Notes: generated by a model from the letters alone, not told the origin. A stretch of DNA of 64,000 nt from Williamsia faeni (GCA_003202005.1 QJJF01000003.1:434001-498000), one strand, 5' to 3'. Positions 17,459-29,192 are shown, numbered from the stretch's first letter. Program-made: numbers and translations.

Positions 17459-18482
17459 GTGACCAGAACCGTCGTCGTGCTTGCGTATGAGGGTGTCCAG
17501 GCGCTGGACCTGGTCGGACCGGCAGAGGTGTTCGACACCGCCACGCTCCTACTTCCGGAAGGAGACGGCTACGACGTCGTCGTGGCCTCACCGACCGGGC
17601 AACCGTTGCGGACGAGCGGTTCCCTCACCTTCCACACCTGCCCGCTGCCCGAACCCGGATCACACATCGACACGTTGATCATCCCCGGGTGGCGTCGGCG
17701 CGGTCGACCACAGCACCGGGCCTGACTGCACTGCATGGCTGGCCGACAAACGCTTCCGATCGACCCGGATTGCCACGGTGTGCACTGGGGCGTTTCTCGC
17801 GGCCGAAGCCGGCCTGCTCGACGGCCTGCCCGCGACCACACACTGGGCACTGGCCGACGAACTCCGGCGTCGATATCCGGCCGTCGAGGTCGATCCGTCG
17901 TCGATTTTCTGTCGCAGCTCCGAAAAGATCTGGACCTCGGCCGGTGTCTCTTCGGGGATCGATCTGGCACTCGCCCTCGTCGAGGACGACCACGATCAGG
18001 ACATCGCGCAGTCGGTGGCCCAGTGGCTGGTGCTGTATCGGCGTAGGTCCGGCTTCCAATCCCAGTTCGCGCCCCCGGTGTGGACGCCACGAGCCCGCTC
18101 CACACCTGTCCGCGCGGCACAGGAATACATCGAGGCAGATCCCTCTCGGCCGTGCGGCGTCCCCGATCTCGCCGGCCGGGCCGGAACTAGTGAGCGGCAT
18201 TTCACCCGCCTGTTCACCGCGGAGGTGGGAACACCGCCGGGCCGCTACGTCGAGAAGATCCGGGTTGACATCGCCCGGTCACACCTTGAAACATCCAGCG
18301 ACACAAACGCTTCCATTGCGACGCGGTGCGGCTTCCGCTCCGCCGAAGTGATGCGCCGCGCCTTCTTGCGCAGCATCGGGATACCCCCCGACACCTACCG
18401 GCAGTCCTTTGCGCAGACCAACTCCCCTTTTAGGACCGCGGCACTCGCCGCCGCCGCCGAACTCGAATCCTCGGAGCGTTGA
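17459..18482 (+). pseudogene. GlxA-type AraC regulator (DJ-1/PfpI + AraC HTH), frameshifted
   Basis: Starting at GTG 17459 (GTG 17456 also possible), the frame encodes a DJ-1/PfpI-like domain (VVVLAYEGVQALDLVGPAEVF) and breaks at about 17684-17691, inside the strand that should read IIPGGVGAVDHS. The next frame continues it (TVCTGAFLAAEAGLLDG, then a full AraC HTH with LAGRAGTSERHFTRLF and GFRSAEVMRRAF). The span is 1024 bases, so one extra base, probably in CCCCGGG. If that is a sequencing error, the gene is a normal 340-residue GlxA/FtrA-type activator. It abuts the DJ-1 gene at 18484, a common pairing. Confidence 0.8.
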
Positions 18483-18483
18483 C

Positions 18484-19197
18484 ATGACCCAGATAGCGAT
18501 CGTTCTATACCCCGGATTCACCGCACTCGACGTGATCGGCCCGTACGAGGTTCTCAGATTTCTTCCGCACGCAGAGGTCCGGTTCGTCTGGCACGAGACC
18601 GGCCCCATCACCGCCGACTCCGGGGTCGCGGTACTCGGGGCCACGCACACCCTGGCCGAAACCCCGCGCCCCGACATCGTGGTGGTGCCCGGCGGTAGCT
18701 CGTCCGTGGGAATCCATGCCAGGGACAAGCAGCTGCTGGCCTGGCTCGGCCAGGTGCATGAGACCACGGTGTGGACGTCGTCGGTGTGTGCCGGTTCGGT
18801 CATCCTTGCTGCGGCCGGCCTCTTGACCGACCAGCGTGCCACCAGTCATTGGCAGGCGCTGCCCTCGCTGCATCTGTTCGGCGTGACCCCCGTCGGCGAT
18901 GAGCGAATCGTGTTCTCCGGCCGCGTGGTAACCAGTGCCGGGGTGTCGGCGGGGATCGATCTGGCCTTGTGGATCGCCGGGAAGGTCGGTGGGACCACAC
19001 GGGCCGAGGCGATCCAGCTGGCGATCGAGTACGACCCGCAACCGCCGTTTGATGCCGGACACCTCGGCAAGGCATCCACCTCGGCGAAAACACTGGCCCT
19101 CGTCCTGCTCGCGAAGGAGAGCGTCAACCCGGCCCACCTGTCGGCGATCACCAAACTCGCCTGGACGCAGAGCCTTGCGAAGGTCCGGAACCGCTGA
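18484..19197 (+). CDS. DJ-1/PfpI family protein, isonitrile-hydratase-like
   Basis: 237 residues from ATG 18484, with GGAG 8 bases upstream and one base after the regulator's stop. The nucleophile-elbow Cys sits in TSSVCAGSVILAAAGLL, followed by the TSHW motif seen in isonitrile hydratases and GlxA N-domains. No HTH follows, so this is an enzyme-type member. It probably hydrates an isonitrile or handles a related reactive molecule, under control of the adjacent regulator if that is functional. The C-terminal ~45 residues (ending VRNR) are an extension beyond the DJ-1 core. Confidence 0.78.
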   Translation: MTQIAIVLYPGFTALDVIGPYEVLRFLPHAEVRFVWHETGPITADSGVAVLGATHTLAETPRPDIVVVPGGSSSVGIHARDKQLLAWLGQVHETTVWTSSVCAGSVILAAAGLLTDQRATSHWQALPSLHLFGVTPVGDERIVFSGRVVTSAGVSAGIDLALWIAGKVGGTTRAEAIQLAIEYDPQPPFDAGHLGKASTSAKTLALVLLAKESVNPAHLSAITKLAWTQSLAKVRNR

Positions 19198-19290
19198 CTC
19201 ACCCGGCTCCGGACCGTGTTCTCCGACAGGAACAGTCGTTGCGCGATGGCGGTGTTGTCGAGGCCTCGCGCCATGAGGTCGCCTTCGCCG
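19196..19290 (-). pseudogene. Relic of a LuxR-family regulator (HTH only)
   Basis: On the minus strand 19290-19196 reads …GDLMARGLDNTAIAQRLF and LSENTVRSRVS, a clear LuxR/GerE helix-turn-helix from its first helix through the recognition helix. No response-regulator domain precedes it, and its distal end runs into the 3' end of the DJ-1 gene, so it is a decayed or truncated fragment. Confidence 0.6.
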
Positions 19291-19441
19291 GACTGACATT
19301 GGGCAAGAGCACCATTACCCGATGAGGTTGCGAATCAACGACGGAGGGGGTGAAGATCACGGATCCGGTCCGGGCGTAGAGTGACGCGCGCCACAATGGT
19401 GAAGCATTCTCCTATCGCCCACAACGCACCCAGGAGTCCCG

Positions 19442-21706
<2,265 letters not shown>

Positions 21707-21914
21707 TGCGGCGCGGTATCCGGGCGGTGCACTGGTACATCCGGTCGGTGATGGGCGACAACGATTATCGGCGCTACGTCACGCATCACACTGCGCGGCA
21801 TCCGGATACACCGCCGTTGACCGAAAGTGACTACTGGCGCAATCGCTATGCCGCGCAGGACAACAACCCTCAGGGCCGTTGCTGCTGATCGCCCCTGCGG
21901 TGGAAAGGTCGCTG

Positions 21915-22727
21915 TTACGCGGCGGACGGGATCGGGTCGCCGGTCTCACGGGTCGGCTCGATGTCGTGCCGTTTGACCAACAGGACGATGGCCAAGATCG
22001 GGTAGACGAGGATGGGAGCGAAGGCGCCGGCGTAGACCGCCTGATCCAGCACGATCGCCGTACTGCTCAGCAGCGCGAAGTCGAAGAGTCCGTGCAGTAC
22101 CGAGTTGAGCGCATTACCGCCCGAGACCCGGCGGGTGAGATAGAAGAAGTATCCGGCGAAGCTGACCATGATCGCCTGTGGGACGGCGGATGCACCATGC
22201 CCGAATACGTTCGTCAGGTGGACTGCACCGAAGATGACGCTGGACCACAGCGCAACCCTGCCCTCACTGAGGCCATGGTTGCGCAGCACGGTCACGCCGA
22301 TGCCGCGGAACATGCCTTCCTCACCCCATCCGACGAACTGGGTGGCAACGAGAAGAGCGACGATGAACAGCCATCCCTTGTCGGCAAGCGCGCTGTAGTC
22401 GATGCCCAGCAGGATGGCGACAAGCAGAACGATGGGCACGACCCACACCCAGCGGTTGACCGGTCTGTCGTCCTTGATCACCGGCCGCCACCAGCCCAGC
22501 GCCGAGATGACCGAGTAGGTGAACACAAAGGCCAGTCCAAGGGGAATCACCATCGTGAAGACGACACCGCGGGTGGTGAAGGTTTCGTCTTCGTCTGCCC
22601 ACCCCTCGATGAGGCGACCCCCGAACTGGATGATCACCAGGTACACGATGACGATGACAGCGAAGGCGATGTACGAGATATGGCGACCGGTGATCCGAGG
22701 CGCGGCCGCAGGTTCTTTGGTGTTCAC
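21915..22727 (-). CDS. CPBP family intramembrane metalloprotease
   Basis: 270 residues, about eight membrane segments. The Abi/CPBP motifs are present: GWGEEGMFRG (EExxxR), FGAVHLTN (FxxxH) and NSVLHGLFDFA (HxxxD/N). Members cleave CAAX-like or membrane substrates or confer self-immunity to bacteriocins; nothing nearby indicates which. Start GTG 22727. Single gene, converging on the YbdD gene. Confidence 0.85.
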   Translation of the reverse strand: MNTKEPAAAPRITGRHISYIAFAVIVIVYLVIIQFGGRLIEGWADEDETFTTRGVVFTMVIPLGLAFVFTYSVISALGWWRPVIKDDRPVNRWVWVVPIVLLVAILLGIDYSALADKGWLFIVALLVATQFVGWGEEGMFRGIGVTVLRNHGLSEGRVALWSSVIFGAVHLTNVFGHGASAVPQAIMVSFAGYFFYLTRRVSGGNALNSVLHGLFDFALLSSTAIVLDQAVYAGAFAPILVYPILAIVLLVKRHDIEPTRETGDPIPSAA

Positions 22728-22793
22728 TGCGCAAGCCTAACGGTCGACTTCACAGCGCACAGGGCGCGACATCCCCGATCTGTGAGGACCGAC

Positions 22794-23726
22794 TCACCTG
22801 TCCTGTTCCGAGGCCGCGGTCACCGATTCGATCGCTTCCCACATCTGCTGCGCCAGATCATGATTGAGACCGACACCCCTGATCTCATCGCTCCATATCC
22901 GTTTGTCGCTCCGACGTAGATGCCAACCGATGAATCTGCCGGTATCCGCGTGCGCACTGGTGGCGACGAAGAGAAGCGGCAAGACACCCTCTTCTGGGTT
23001 GCGGGACACCGTCGCATGCGCCACCGCCATCACCGATTTCGCCACAATACCGTTCACCGCGTTGTGCATGGGAGTCTTGCTCAATCCGGGATGAGCGATG
23101 AAACTCCTTACCGAGGACCCGCTTTCACGTAGCCGATTCTCGAGTTCAACGGCGAACAGCACAGTCGCCACCTTCGAGACGACGTAGGCGCCGTGCGGTG
23201 AATGGTCGTGCTCGAAACTCAGGTCACTGAAGTCGACATCCACCTTGACCCGACGGTAGAGGTTGGAGCCGACGCTGACCACCCGGGCCGCGTCACCACG
23301 TTCGAGAAGCGGCAACAGTTTGCCGGTCAGTTCAAAATGTCCGACCACATTGGCGGCGAAGGTGCTCTCGATACCGTCCACGGTGACGACGTAGGGCTGA
23401 TTGCCGACTCCGGCATTGAGGATCAAAGCATCAATCGGCTTGTCCAGAGCAGTCATTCGGCTCGCAAAGGCCCGCACCGACTTCAGGTTGGTCAATTCGA
23501 TCGCACCGACCTGCACCCGGGCGTCCGGGCGCGAGGCCCGGATCTTTTCGGCCACCCGTTGTCCTTTGACGACGTCGCGTACCGCCAGGACCACCTCGGC
23601 GCCGCGTTTCGCCAACTCCCGGGCCATGATCGCGCCGAGCCCACTGCTGGCGCCGGTGACAATGATCCGCCGCCCACTCTGATCCGGCATCGCATGCAGA
23701 TTCCAGTGGAAGTAGCTGTCCCTCAT
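22794..23726 (-). CDS. SDR oxidoreductase (retinol-dehydrogenase/POR-like), Rv3057c-type
   Basis: 310 residues from ATG 23726, with GGAGGGGAG 7 bases upstream. Rossmann motif VTGASSGLGA, NAGVG, catalytic Ser in VSVGSNL and YVVSK (Tyr/Lys) are all present. Long C-terminal substrate region typical of light-dependent protochlorophyllide reductase-like SDRs. Lies 47 bases downstream of a TetR gene on the same strand, with a P450 divergent from TetR. This order matches M. tuberculosis Rv3057c-Rv3058c-Rv3059 as I recall it, so the SDR probably acts with the P450 on a lipid-like alcohol or ketone. Confidence 0.85.
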   Translation of the reverse strand: MRDSYFHWNLHAMPDQSGRRIIVTGASSGLGAIMARELAKRGAEVVLAVRDVVKGQRVAEKIRASRPDARVQVGAIELTNLKSVRAFASRMTALDKPIDALILNAGVGNQPYVVTVDGIESTFAANVVGHFELTGKLLPLLERGDAARVVSVGSNLYRRVKVDVDFSDLSFEHDHSPHGAYVVSKVATVLFAVELENRLRESGSSVRSFIAHPGLSKTPMHNAVNGIVAKSVMAVAHATVSRNPEEGVLPLLFVATSAHADTGRFIGWHLRRSDKRIWSDEIRGVGLNHDLAQQMWEAIESVTAASEQDR

Positions 23727-23773
23727 CAGCGCACTCCCCTCCCGACATCTGCGTCGGTAACAGTTTCCCAGAA

Positions 23774-24391
23774 TTAGATCCGGTTGAGGGCGAGTTGCCT
23801 CGTCACCACGTCGACGATCCGGTCCGGTGTTGCCACCAGTCCGCCCGAAACCCACTCGGCAGTCAGCTCGGCGATACCTCCGACCAGCAACAAAGCCAGT
23901 GGCCTGCGGTCTTCGACCGGCACCGCGTCGTCGCCGAACAACTCTGGAATCCGAGCGGCCAACAGGTCGGCGAACTCGTTGACGATGGCGCGGCGATGCT
24001 CGCGTGTCGCCCTCAGACCCAGCGACTCGGTGAGCACGACCTGCCCCTTGCGCTGGTCCTCGGTCATGATGGCGATAAAAGCGCTTATGGCCGAACGGAT
24101 CTGCTCCTCTGGCGCGGCGTTCATATCGTGCGACAACGCCGCGAGGACCGCGGCCCGCACCTCATGCGCAAGTTCGTCGAGCAGATCCCCCATCAGCGCG
24201 TCCAGTCCCGGGAAGCTCTCATAGAAGTACCGCTCACTCAATCCGGCGCAGCGGCACACGGCCGTCATGGTCGCGCGTTCGGCTCCCATGGACGACACAA
24301 CTTCCAAGGCCGCATCGAGCAATTGCCGACGCCGACGACTCACGCGCTCATGAGCGCTTGCGCCACCGTACTTTCGCTCTGATCCGGCCAC
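23774..24391 (-). CDS. TetR family regulator, Rv3058c-type
   Basis: 205 residues. N-terminal HTH reads RRRQLLDAALEVVSSMG then MTAVCRCAGLSERYFYESFPGLDALM, the YFYESF recognition helix common in lipid-responsive TetR proteins. The C-terminal ligand domain is standard in length. Divergent from the P450, and followed by the SDR, so it likely represses both and its own gene. Candidate operator at 24437-24452. Confidence 0.88.
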   Translation of the reverse strand: MAGSERKYGGASAHERVSRRRRQLLDAALEVVSSMGAERATMTAVCRCAGLSERYFYESFPGLDALMGDLLDELAHEVRAAVLAALSHDMNAAPEEQIRSAISAFIAIMTEDQRKGQVVLTESLGLRATREHRRAIVNEFADLLAARIPELFGDDAVPVEDRRPLALLLVGGIAELTAEWVSGGLVATPDRIVDVVTRQLALNRI

Positions 24392-24436
24392 CGCACCATG
24401 TTGACACCAGCCCTCACGTGATGCACGCTACCTAAT

Positions 24437-24452
24437 CAGGAAGGCAGTCCTG
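24437..24452. promoter_or_regulatory. Inverted repeat in the TetR/P450 divergent promoter
   Basis: CAGGA (24437-24441) and TCCTG (24448-24452) with a 6-base spacer, 21 bases before the P450 start. Outer bases continue weakly (CCTA…TAGG). Plausible TetR operator. Confidence 0.4.
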
Positions 24453-24472
24453 TCAGATAGGAAATCGCTCGC

Positions 24473-25819
24473 ATGGCCCATAAGACATCCCTCGCACCGG
24501 CCGGCACCACACCTGTCAGCGGTGGTCGCGCGGTGCCGTTTCTCGGACACTCGTACGCCTACTTCCGCAAGCCATTGGAGTTGATGGAGAAGCAATACCG
24601 GGTGCACGGCCAGGTCTCTGAGCTGTCATTCCTGGGCCAGAAGTGGGCGCTGGTCCTCGGACCTGACGCCCTGGGCGAAGCCCTGATCAACCGCGACGGT
24701 GCCTTGGTGAGCGGCGATGGCTGGCGCACGCTGATCGGCCCGTTTTTCGATCGGGGCCTGATGCTGCTCGACGGCGACGAACACCGCAGCCATCGACGCA
24801 TCCTGGCCAAGGCGTTCACCCGGGCACGACTGGCCGCCTACACGGAACTGATGCAGCCGGCCATCGCCGAACATGTTCGCACTTTGGTTACGTCGGAAAA
24901 TCATCTCGCCTACCCGGCGCTCAAGAAACTCACCCTCGACATCGCCACGGAACTGTTCATGGGCGGGGCCGAGGGACTCCAGCCCGGTGAAATCGACCGA
25001 GTCAACCGGTCGTTCATCGGATGTGTTCAGGCCGCGACCTCGATTGTGCGATACCCACTTCCCTTCACGCGCTGGCGCCGAGGCGTCCGCGGGCGGGCCA
25101 CGCTCGAGGAGTTTTTCGAGCGCTATCTGCCGTCGCGACGAGAACGATTGGGCGACGACGTGTTCAGCGTCTTATGCCGGGTCGAAGCCGACGGCGAACG
25201 TCTGTCGGAACGAGACGTCATCAATCACATGATCTTCCTGATGATGGCCGCCCACGACACCTCCACCAGCACCCTGAGTACCGTTCTCTTCGAACTCGGG
25301 AAGCATCCTGAGTGGCAGGAGCGATGCCGTCAGGAATCGATTGCGCTAGAGACCGGCTCACCCAACCCTGACCAACTCGGCGAACTGTTTTCGGCCACCC
25401 TGGTGATCAAAGAGTGCCAACGGCTGATCACGCCGGTCCCGGTGGTCGTCCGACGGGCCCGTGCAGACACGACCATCGCAGGCCATCACATCCCGAAAGG
25501 CACACCGGTCGCGCTCGGGTTGCATCACAACCACCACCTGCCCGAGCTTTGGACCGATCCGGAGCGCTTTGATCCCGAGCGCTTTTCAGACGAACGGCAG
25601 GAGGACAAGGCACACAAGTTCTCGTGGAACCCATTCGGCGGCGGCGCACATCGATGCCTTGGGCAGGTGTTCTCAGACCTCGAGGTGCGGTCTGTGCTGC
25701 ACCACTATCTGCTCAACTTCCGCTGGACGGTACCCGCGAACAGGCCGGCAGAGCTCAGCTGGATTTCACTGCCCTATCCAACCGACGGCATGCCGATTGA
25801 CCTCACCCGGATCGGTTGA
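24473..25819 (+). CDS. Cytochrome P450, CYP136-like
   Basis: 448 residues. Heme-thiolate motif FGGGAHRCLGQVF with Cys395, I-helix oxygen-binding AHDTST at 260-265, and ExxR at 314-317 (ECQR). The sequence is closer to the class containing CYP136 and eukaryote-like P450s than to CYP125/142 steroid-tail enzymes. A monooxygenase for a lipophilic substrate, needing a ferredoxin from elsewhere. The family call leans on synteny with TetR and SDR, which matches M. tuberculosis Rv3057c-Rv3059. Its stop abuts the convergent gene with no gap. Confidence 0.85.
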   Translation: MAHKTSLAPAGTTPVSGGRAVPFLGHSYAYFRKPLELMEKQYRVHGQVSELSFLGQKWALVLGPDALGEALINRDGALVSGDGWRTLIGPFFDRGLMLLDGDEHRSHRRILAKAFTRARLAAYTELMQPAIAEHVRTLVTSENHLAYPALKKLTLDIATELFMGGAEGLQPGEIDRVNRSFIGCVQAATSIVRYPLPFTRWRRGVRGRATLEEFFERYLPSRRERLGDDVFSVLCRVEADGERLSERDVINHMIFLMMAAHDTSTSTLSTVLFELGKHPEWQERCRQESIALETGSPNPDQLGELFSATLVIKECQRLITPVPVVVRRARADTTIAGHHIPKGTPVALGLHHNHHLPELWTDPERFDPERFSDERQEDKAHKFSWNPFGGGAHRCLGQVFSDLEVRSVLHHYLLNFRWTVPANRPAELSWISLPYPTDGMPIDLTRIG

Positions 25820-26254
25820 TCACCAACGACCCGTTCCCGGCGGCGCTGCGAGGTCGGCCAGGAACGTGTGGGCGAGTGTGCGTACCCGTGCCCACTCGGG
25901 CGCAGACTCGAGAGCGTCGAACACCAGCAGCGCGGACCTACCTGGCGCCGAGATCTCCGCCAGGAGTTGATCGAGCCGCCGCAGGTCACCACGACACGCC
26001 TCGCTGAGCCCGTGCGGCATCGACGTGGTGAGGTCGGTGAATTGCAGCGCGAGCTCGTCGACACCCACATCCAAACGGTCGAGAAACGCGATCTGATCAG
26101 CCGCCGGTGAAGCCAGGCGGCGAATCACCGACACCAGCGCCTTCGTCCGCAGATCGTCCCCACCCGGATAGACAGCTTCCGGTCGCCACCGATCGCCGCC
26201 ACCGCCGACGCGCGACAACGCATCAAGACCCCGTGGACCGTCCCCTTCAAACAT
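25820..26254 (-). CDS. Hypothetical protein
   Basis: 144 residues from ATG 26254 behind GGGGGATGG. Largely helical, soluble, Leu/Ala/Asp-rich (IAFLDRLDVGVDELALQF, LRRLDQLLAEI), with one Cys and no signal or membrane segment. Codon pattern is ordinary. The reading frame continues upstream to 26539, but that part overlaps the MFS gene in another frame and looks non-coding. Unrecognised; it could be read with nothing else, since the MFS gene upstream ends at 26367. Confidence 0.5.
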   Translation of the reverse strand: MFEGDGPRGLDALSRVGGGGDRWRPEAVYPGGDDLRTKALVSVIRRLASPAADQIAFLDRLDVGVDELALQFTDLTTSMPHGLSEACRGDLRRLDQLLAEISAPGRSALLVFDALESAPEWARVRTLAHTFLADLAAPPGTGRW

Positions 26255-26366
26255 TCGTAACCATCCCCCACGCGGTTGGCGATCCCTCAGATGATTTGGC
26301 TCTGCGAAGCATTCTTTACCAGAGTGTGCCAACTTGTCACTCGTACAGAGAAAGCGGTGACGCGAT

Positions 26367-28358
26367 TCAGGCCGGGGACTCGGCGTGCAACCGCCGCGCG
26401 ATCTCGTCGAGCAATTCATCGACGTCGGCTTCATCGCTGCCGGGATAATTGTCGACAAAATGTTGGAGCCGTTGCCGCTGAGCGACCAACAGACGTTCCG
26501 CTTCCTGCTGACCGGCCGGCGTGATGACCGCCAGACCATGGCCGATGTCGATCATTCCGCGCTGCTGCAGTTGCTGCGCGGTCTCCTCGACGACCGAGAG
26601 CGGCGTCTGGGAAGCCTCCGACATCAGGTGAAGTTCGCGGGTTCCCTCTTCGGCCACTCGGCTGACCATCCAGGCCTCACCTCGCGTCAGCGAGCTGCCT
26701 GCCTGATCGACCACCCCTTCCCAGATCCGGAGCCGATCTTCGCGGCCGAGGGTTCGCCAGATCTGAAGCCGCAACTCCTCCAAGGATGTTCGCTCACCGG
26801 CCAAGCCGAACGACGCCCCGACATCGGGCATCTTCGTGACATCCCGCAGTGGAACCTCCGGCAACAGCCAGGCGAGTGCGAATGCCAGCGCTCCGAAGGG
26901 AACTGCCACGATGAACACGACTCCGAACGCGTCGGTGAAACCGCTGAGGAACCACTCCTGCACCACCGGTGGGCAGGTCAGGAGTCCGTCCGACGAGGCT
27001 TGCAGGATCTCCGAAGAACACCGTCCCACTGCCCCGTCCGGCACGGCGCCCGACAGGTTCGATTCCAGCTGAGAATTGAACACCGCACCGAAGACGGCCA
27101 CACCCACCGATGCGCCGATCGTGCGGAAGAATGTCGCACCGCTGGTTCCGGTTCCGAGGTCGCGGAACTCGACGGCGTTCTGGACCGCGAGAACCAGAAC
27201 CTGCATCACCATCCCCAGTCCCATACCCAGGACAAAGAGATACAGCCCGATGGTCACATCGGAGGTTGAACGATCCATCGTCGACAACAGGTACAACCCG
27301 ACGGTGAAGATCGCGGTGCCAAGGATCGGGAACACCTTGTAGCGTCCGGTCCGGCTGATGAGCTGGCCACTGCCGATCGAAGTGATCAATAGACCCGCCA
27401 TCATCGGGATCATGTTCAGGCCCGACTCGGTGGCCGTCGCCCCGCCCACCGTCTGCAGGAACAGCGGCAGGAACGTGATGGCACCGAACATCGCAAAGCC
27501 GACGACAAATCCGACGGCCGCGGCAACGGCGAACACGCGGTTGGTGAACAACCGCAGTGGCATCACCGGTTCCGGAACTCGCCGTTCCACCATCACGAAC
27601 GCAACAACGCACACCAGACCGATGACGGCCAGCCCGAGCACGCGCACCGAGGTCCACCCCCACAGTCCACCAAAGCTGGTCACCAACACGATGGACGTGG
27701 CGGCAGAAGCGAGTAGCAGCACACCTACGTAATCGATCTTGGGTTTGACCTGGGCCGTGGTCGTCGGCAACACCAGAATCACCGCGACCAGGGCAACCGC
27801 ACCGATCGGCAGGTTGACGTAGAAGACCCACCGCCAGCTGAGACTGTCGACCAAGAATCCACCGAGCAATGGCCCTGCGACACTGGCCAGTCCGAACACG
27901 GCACCGAAAAGCCCCTGATAGCGACCGCGTTCACGGGCGGGAACCACGTCACCGATGATGGCCTGCGCCAACACCATCAGGCCACCGGCGCCCACACCCT
28001 GCAACGCGCGGAAGGCGATCAACGTCGCCATCGACCCGGCGAGGCCACACAGTGCCGAACCGACGAGGAAGATCACCACACTCGCGATGAACAGCGGCTT
28101 GCGCCCGAACAGGTCGCCGAGCTTGCCCCAGAGCGGAGTCGTCACCGTCGTCGCCAGCATGTACGAGGTGACCACCCAGGTCAGATGGTCGGCTCCCCCG
28201 AGATCATTGACGATCGTCGGCAACGCCGTCGACACGATCGTCTGATCAAGCGCTGCCAGGAACATCGCCAGCATCAGGCCACCGAAGATGGCGTAGATCT
28301 TCCTTTTCTCCAGTTCACCCACCGGCGCGCCCGGTCCAGCAGTCTTGCCTTCGGTCAT
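26367..28358 (-). CDS. DHA2-family MFS drug exporter with C-terminal winged-helix-like domain
   Basis: 663 residues, about 150 more than a usual 14-TM DHA2 pump. N-terminal motif LAALDQTIVSTALPTI, GKLGDLFGRKPLF (motif A) and GAGGLMVLAQAIIGDVVP plus WRWVFYVNLPIG confirm the DHA2 group. After TM14 (~residue 515) comes a soluble region whose end resembles a MarR-type winged helix (EAWMVSRVAEEGTRELHL, TPLSVVEETAQQLQQRGMI, then a HGLAVITPAGQQEAERL wing). That domain may sense drug or gate the pump from the cytoplasm. No linked regulator gene adjoins. Confidence 0.85.
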   Translation of the reverse strand: MTEGKTAGPGAPVGELEKRKIYAIFGGLMLAMFLAALDQTIVSTALPTIVNDLGGADHLTWVVTSYMLATTVTTPLWGKLGDLFGRKPLFIASVVIFLVGSALCGLAGSMATLIAFRALQGVGAGGLMVLAQAIIGDVVPARERGRYQGLFGAVFGLASVAGPLLGGFLVDSLSWRWVFYVNLPIGAVALVAVILVLPTTTAQVKPKIDYVGVLLLASAATSIVLVTSFGGLWGWTSVRVLGLAVIGLVCVVAFVMVERRVPEPVMPLRLFTNRVFAVAAAVGFVVGFAMFGAITFLPLFLQTVGGATATESGLNMIPMMAGLLITSIGSGQLISRTGRYKVFPILGTAIFTVGLYLLSTMDRSTSDVTIGLYLFVLGMGLGMVMQVLVLAVQNAVEFRDLGTGTSGATFFRTIGASVGVAVFGAVFNSQLESNLSGAVPDGAVGRCSSEILQASSDGLLTCPPVVQEWFLSGFTDAFGVVFIVAVPFGALAFALAWLLPEVPLRDVTKMPDVGASFGLAGERTSLEELRLQIWRTLGREDRLRIWEGVVDQAGSSLTRGEAWMVSRVAEEGTRELHLMSEASQTPLSVVEETAQQLQQRGMIDIGHGLAVITPAGQQEAERLLVAQRQRLQHFVDNYPGSDEADVDELLDEIARRLHAESPA

Positions 28359-28448
28359 CGTCAGGTCCCGTCTGGTTGGCCTCGCGTTGCATCTAGAGTC
28401 TCCCAGCCAGTCGATCAGTTTGTCGCTGAACGAGCTTGGGACACTTAA

Positions 28449-29117
28449 TCAGGGCGCGCCGGCGTCAAAGATCTCGGATTCCCGAGGCAACCATGTCTCG
28501 CCGCCATGTCCGCGCACTCGCCGGAACGCCACCGGTAAACCGCGAGTCGTGGACCAGTTCAGCGATTCGGTTACCTGTACGTGAACATGTGGCTGGGTGC
28601 TGTTTCCAGAGTTTCCGCATTCACCGATCCGGTCTCCGACGGACAGCCGATCACCCTCATCGACTTCAACAGTGCCGCAACGTAAATGAGCCAACAGAAC
28701 AAAGGGACCACCACGTCCCAGAGCCAACACGACGTGATTGCCGGCAATTGCGGGAACTCCGTCGCGGACGCGCCTGGCCTGCCCGAGCATGTACGGCAAC
28801 AGGGTGATCTGGGAGCGCCGAGCCGAATGATCCGGTTCCCCGTCATGTACCAGCACCACAGTGCCTTCGGCGGGTGCGACGATCGGTTCACCGAAACCGC
28901 GAAAGATCTCCGGCGCCTCGACCCACAATGCCGATCGCCAACTGCGCGGCGCGGGAAGACCGTTGCGTCCCACCGCGACAAAATCGATTGCATAGGTCGT
29001 TCCGAACAGATGTGATCCATGACTGGGTATTCGGCGCGCCGGACTGTTGCGGGCCATCCACCTCCCGCTGAAGGGGAGGTCGAGCACCACGGCATCAGGC
29101 GGCATACGTTCCAACAT
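28449..29117 (-). CDS. M23-family peptidase-like protein
   Basis: 222 residues. The LytM/M23 fold is visible: the first zinc ligands HGSHLFGTTYAIDF (H-x8-D form), a central GEPIVAPAEGTVV, NHVVLAL, FVLLAHL and the terminal HVHVQV ligand motif. No signal peptide is apparent, unusual for a wall hydrolase, so it may be cytoplasmic, exported otherwise, or truncated in its signal. The probable role is peptidoglycan or protein cleavage. Divergent from the RluA-type gene with a 75-base gap. Confidence 0.72.
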   Translation of the reverse strand: MLERMPPDAVVLDLPFSGRWMARNSPARRIPSHGSHLFGTTYAIDFVAVGRNGLPAPRSWRSALWVEAPEIFRGFGEPIVAPAEGTVVLVHDGEPDHSARRSQITLLPYMLGQARRVRDGVPAIAGNHVVLALGRGGPFVLLAHLRCGTVEVDEGDRLSVGDRIGECGNSGNSTQPHVHVQVTESLNWSTTRGLPVAFRRVRGHGGETWLPRESEIFDAGAP

Positions 29118-29192
29118 AACCCCGTACGGCAGTCGAGTGCCTTACAAGTCGAAGCGGCCCGCGGCGCACTCGAGTCAGCATCAGGTGGGATG

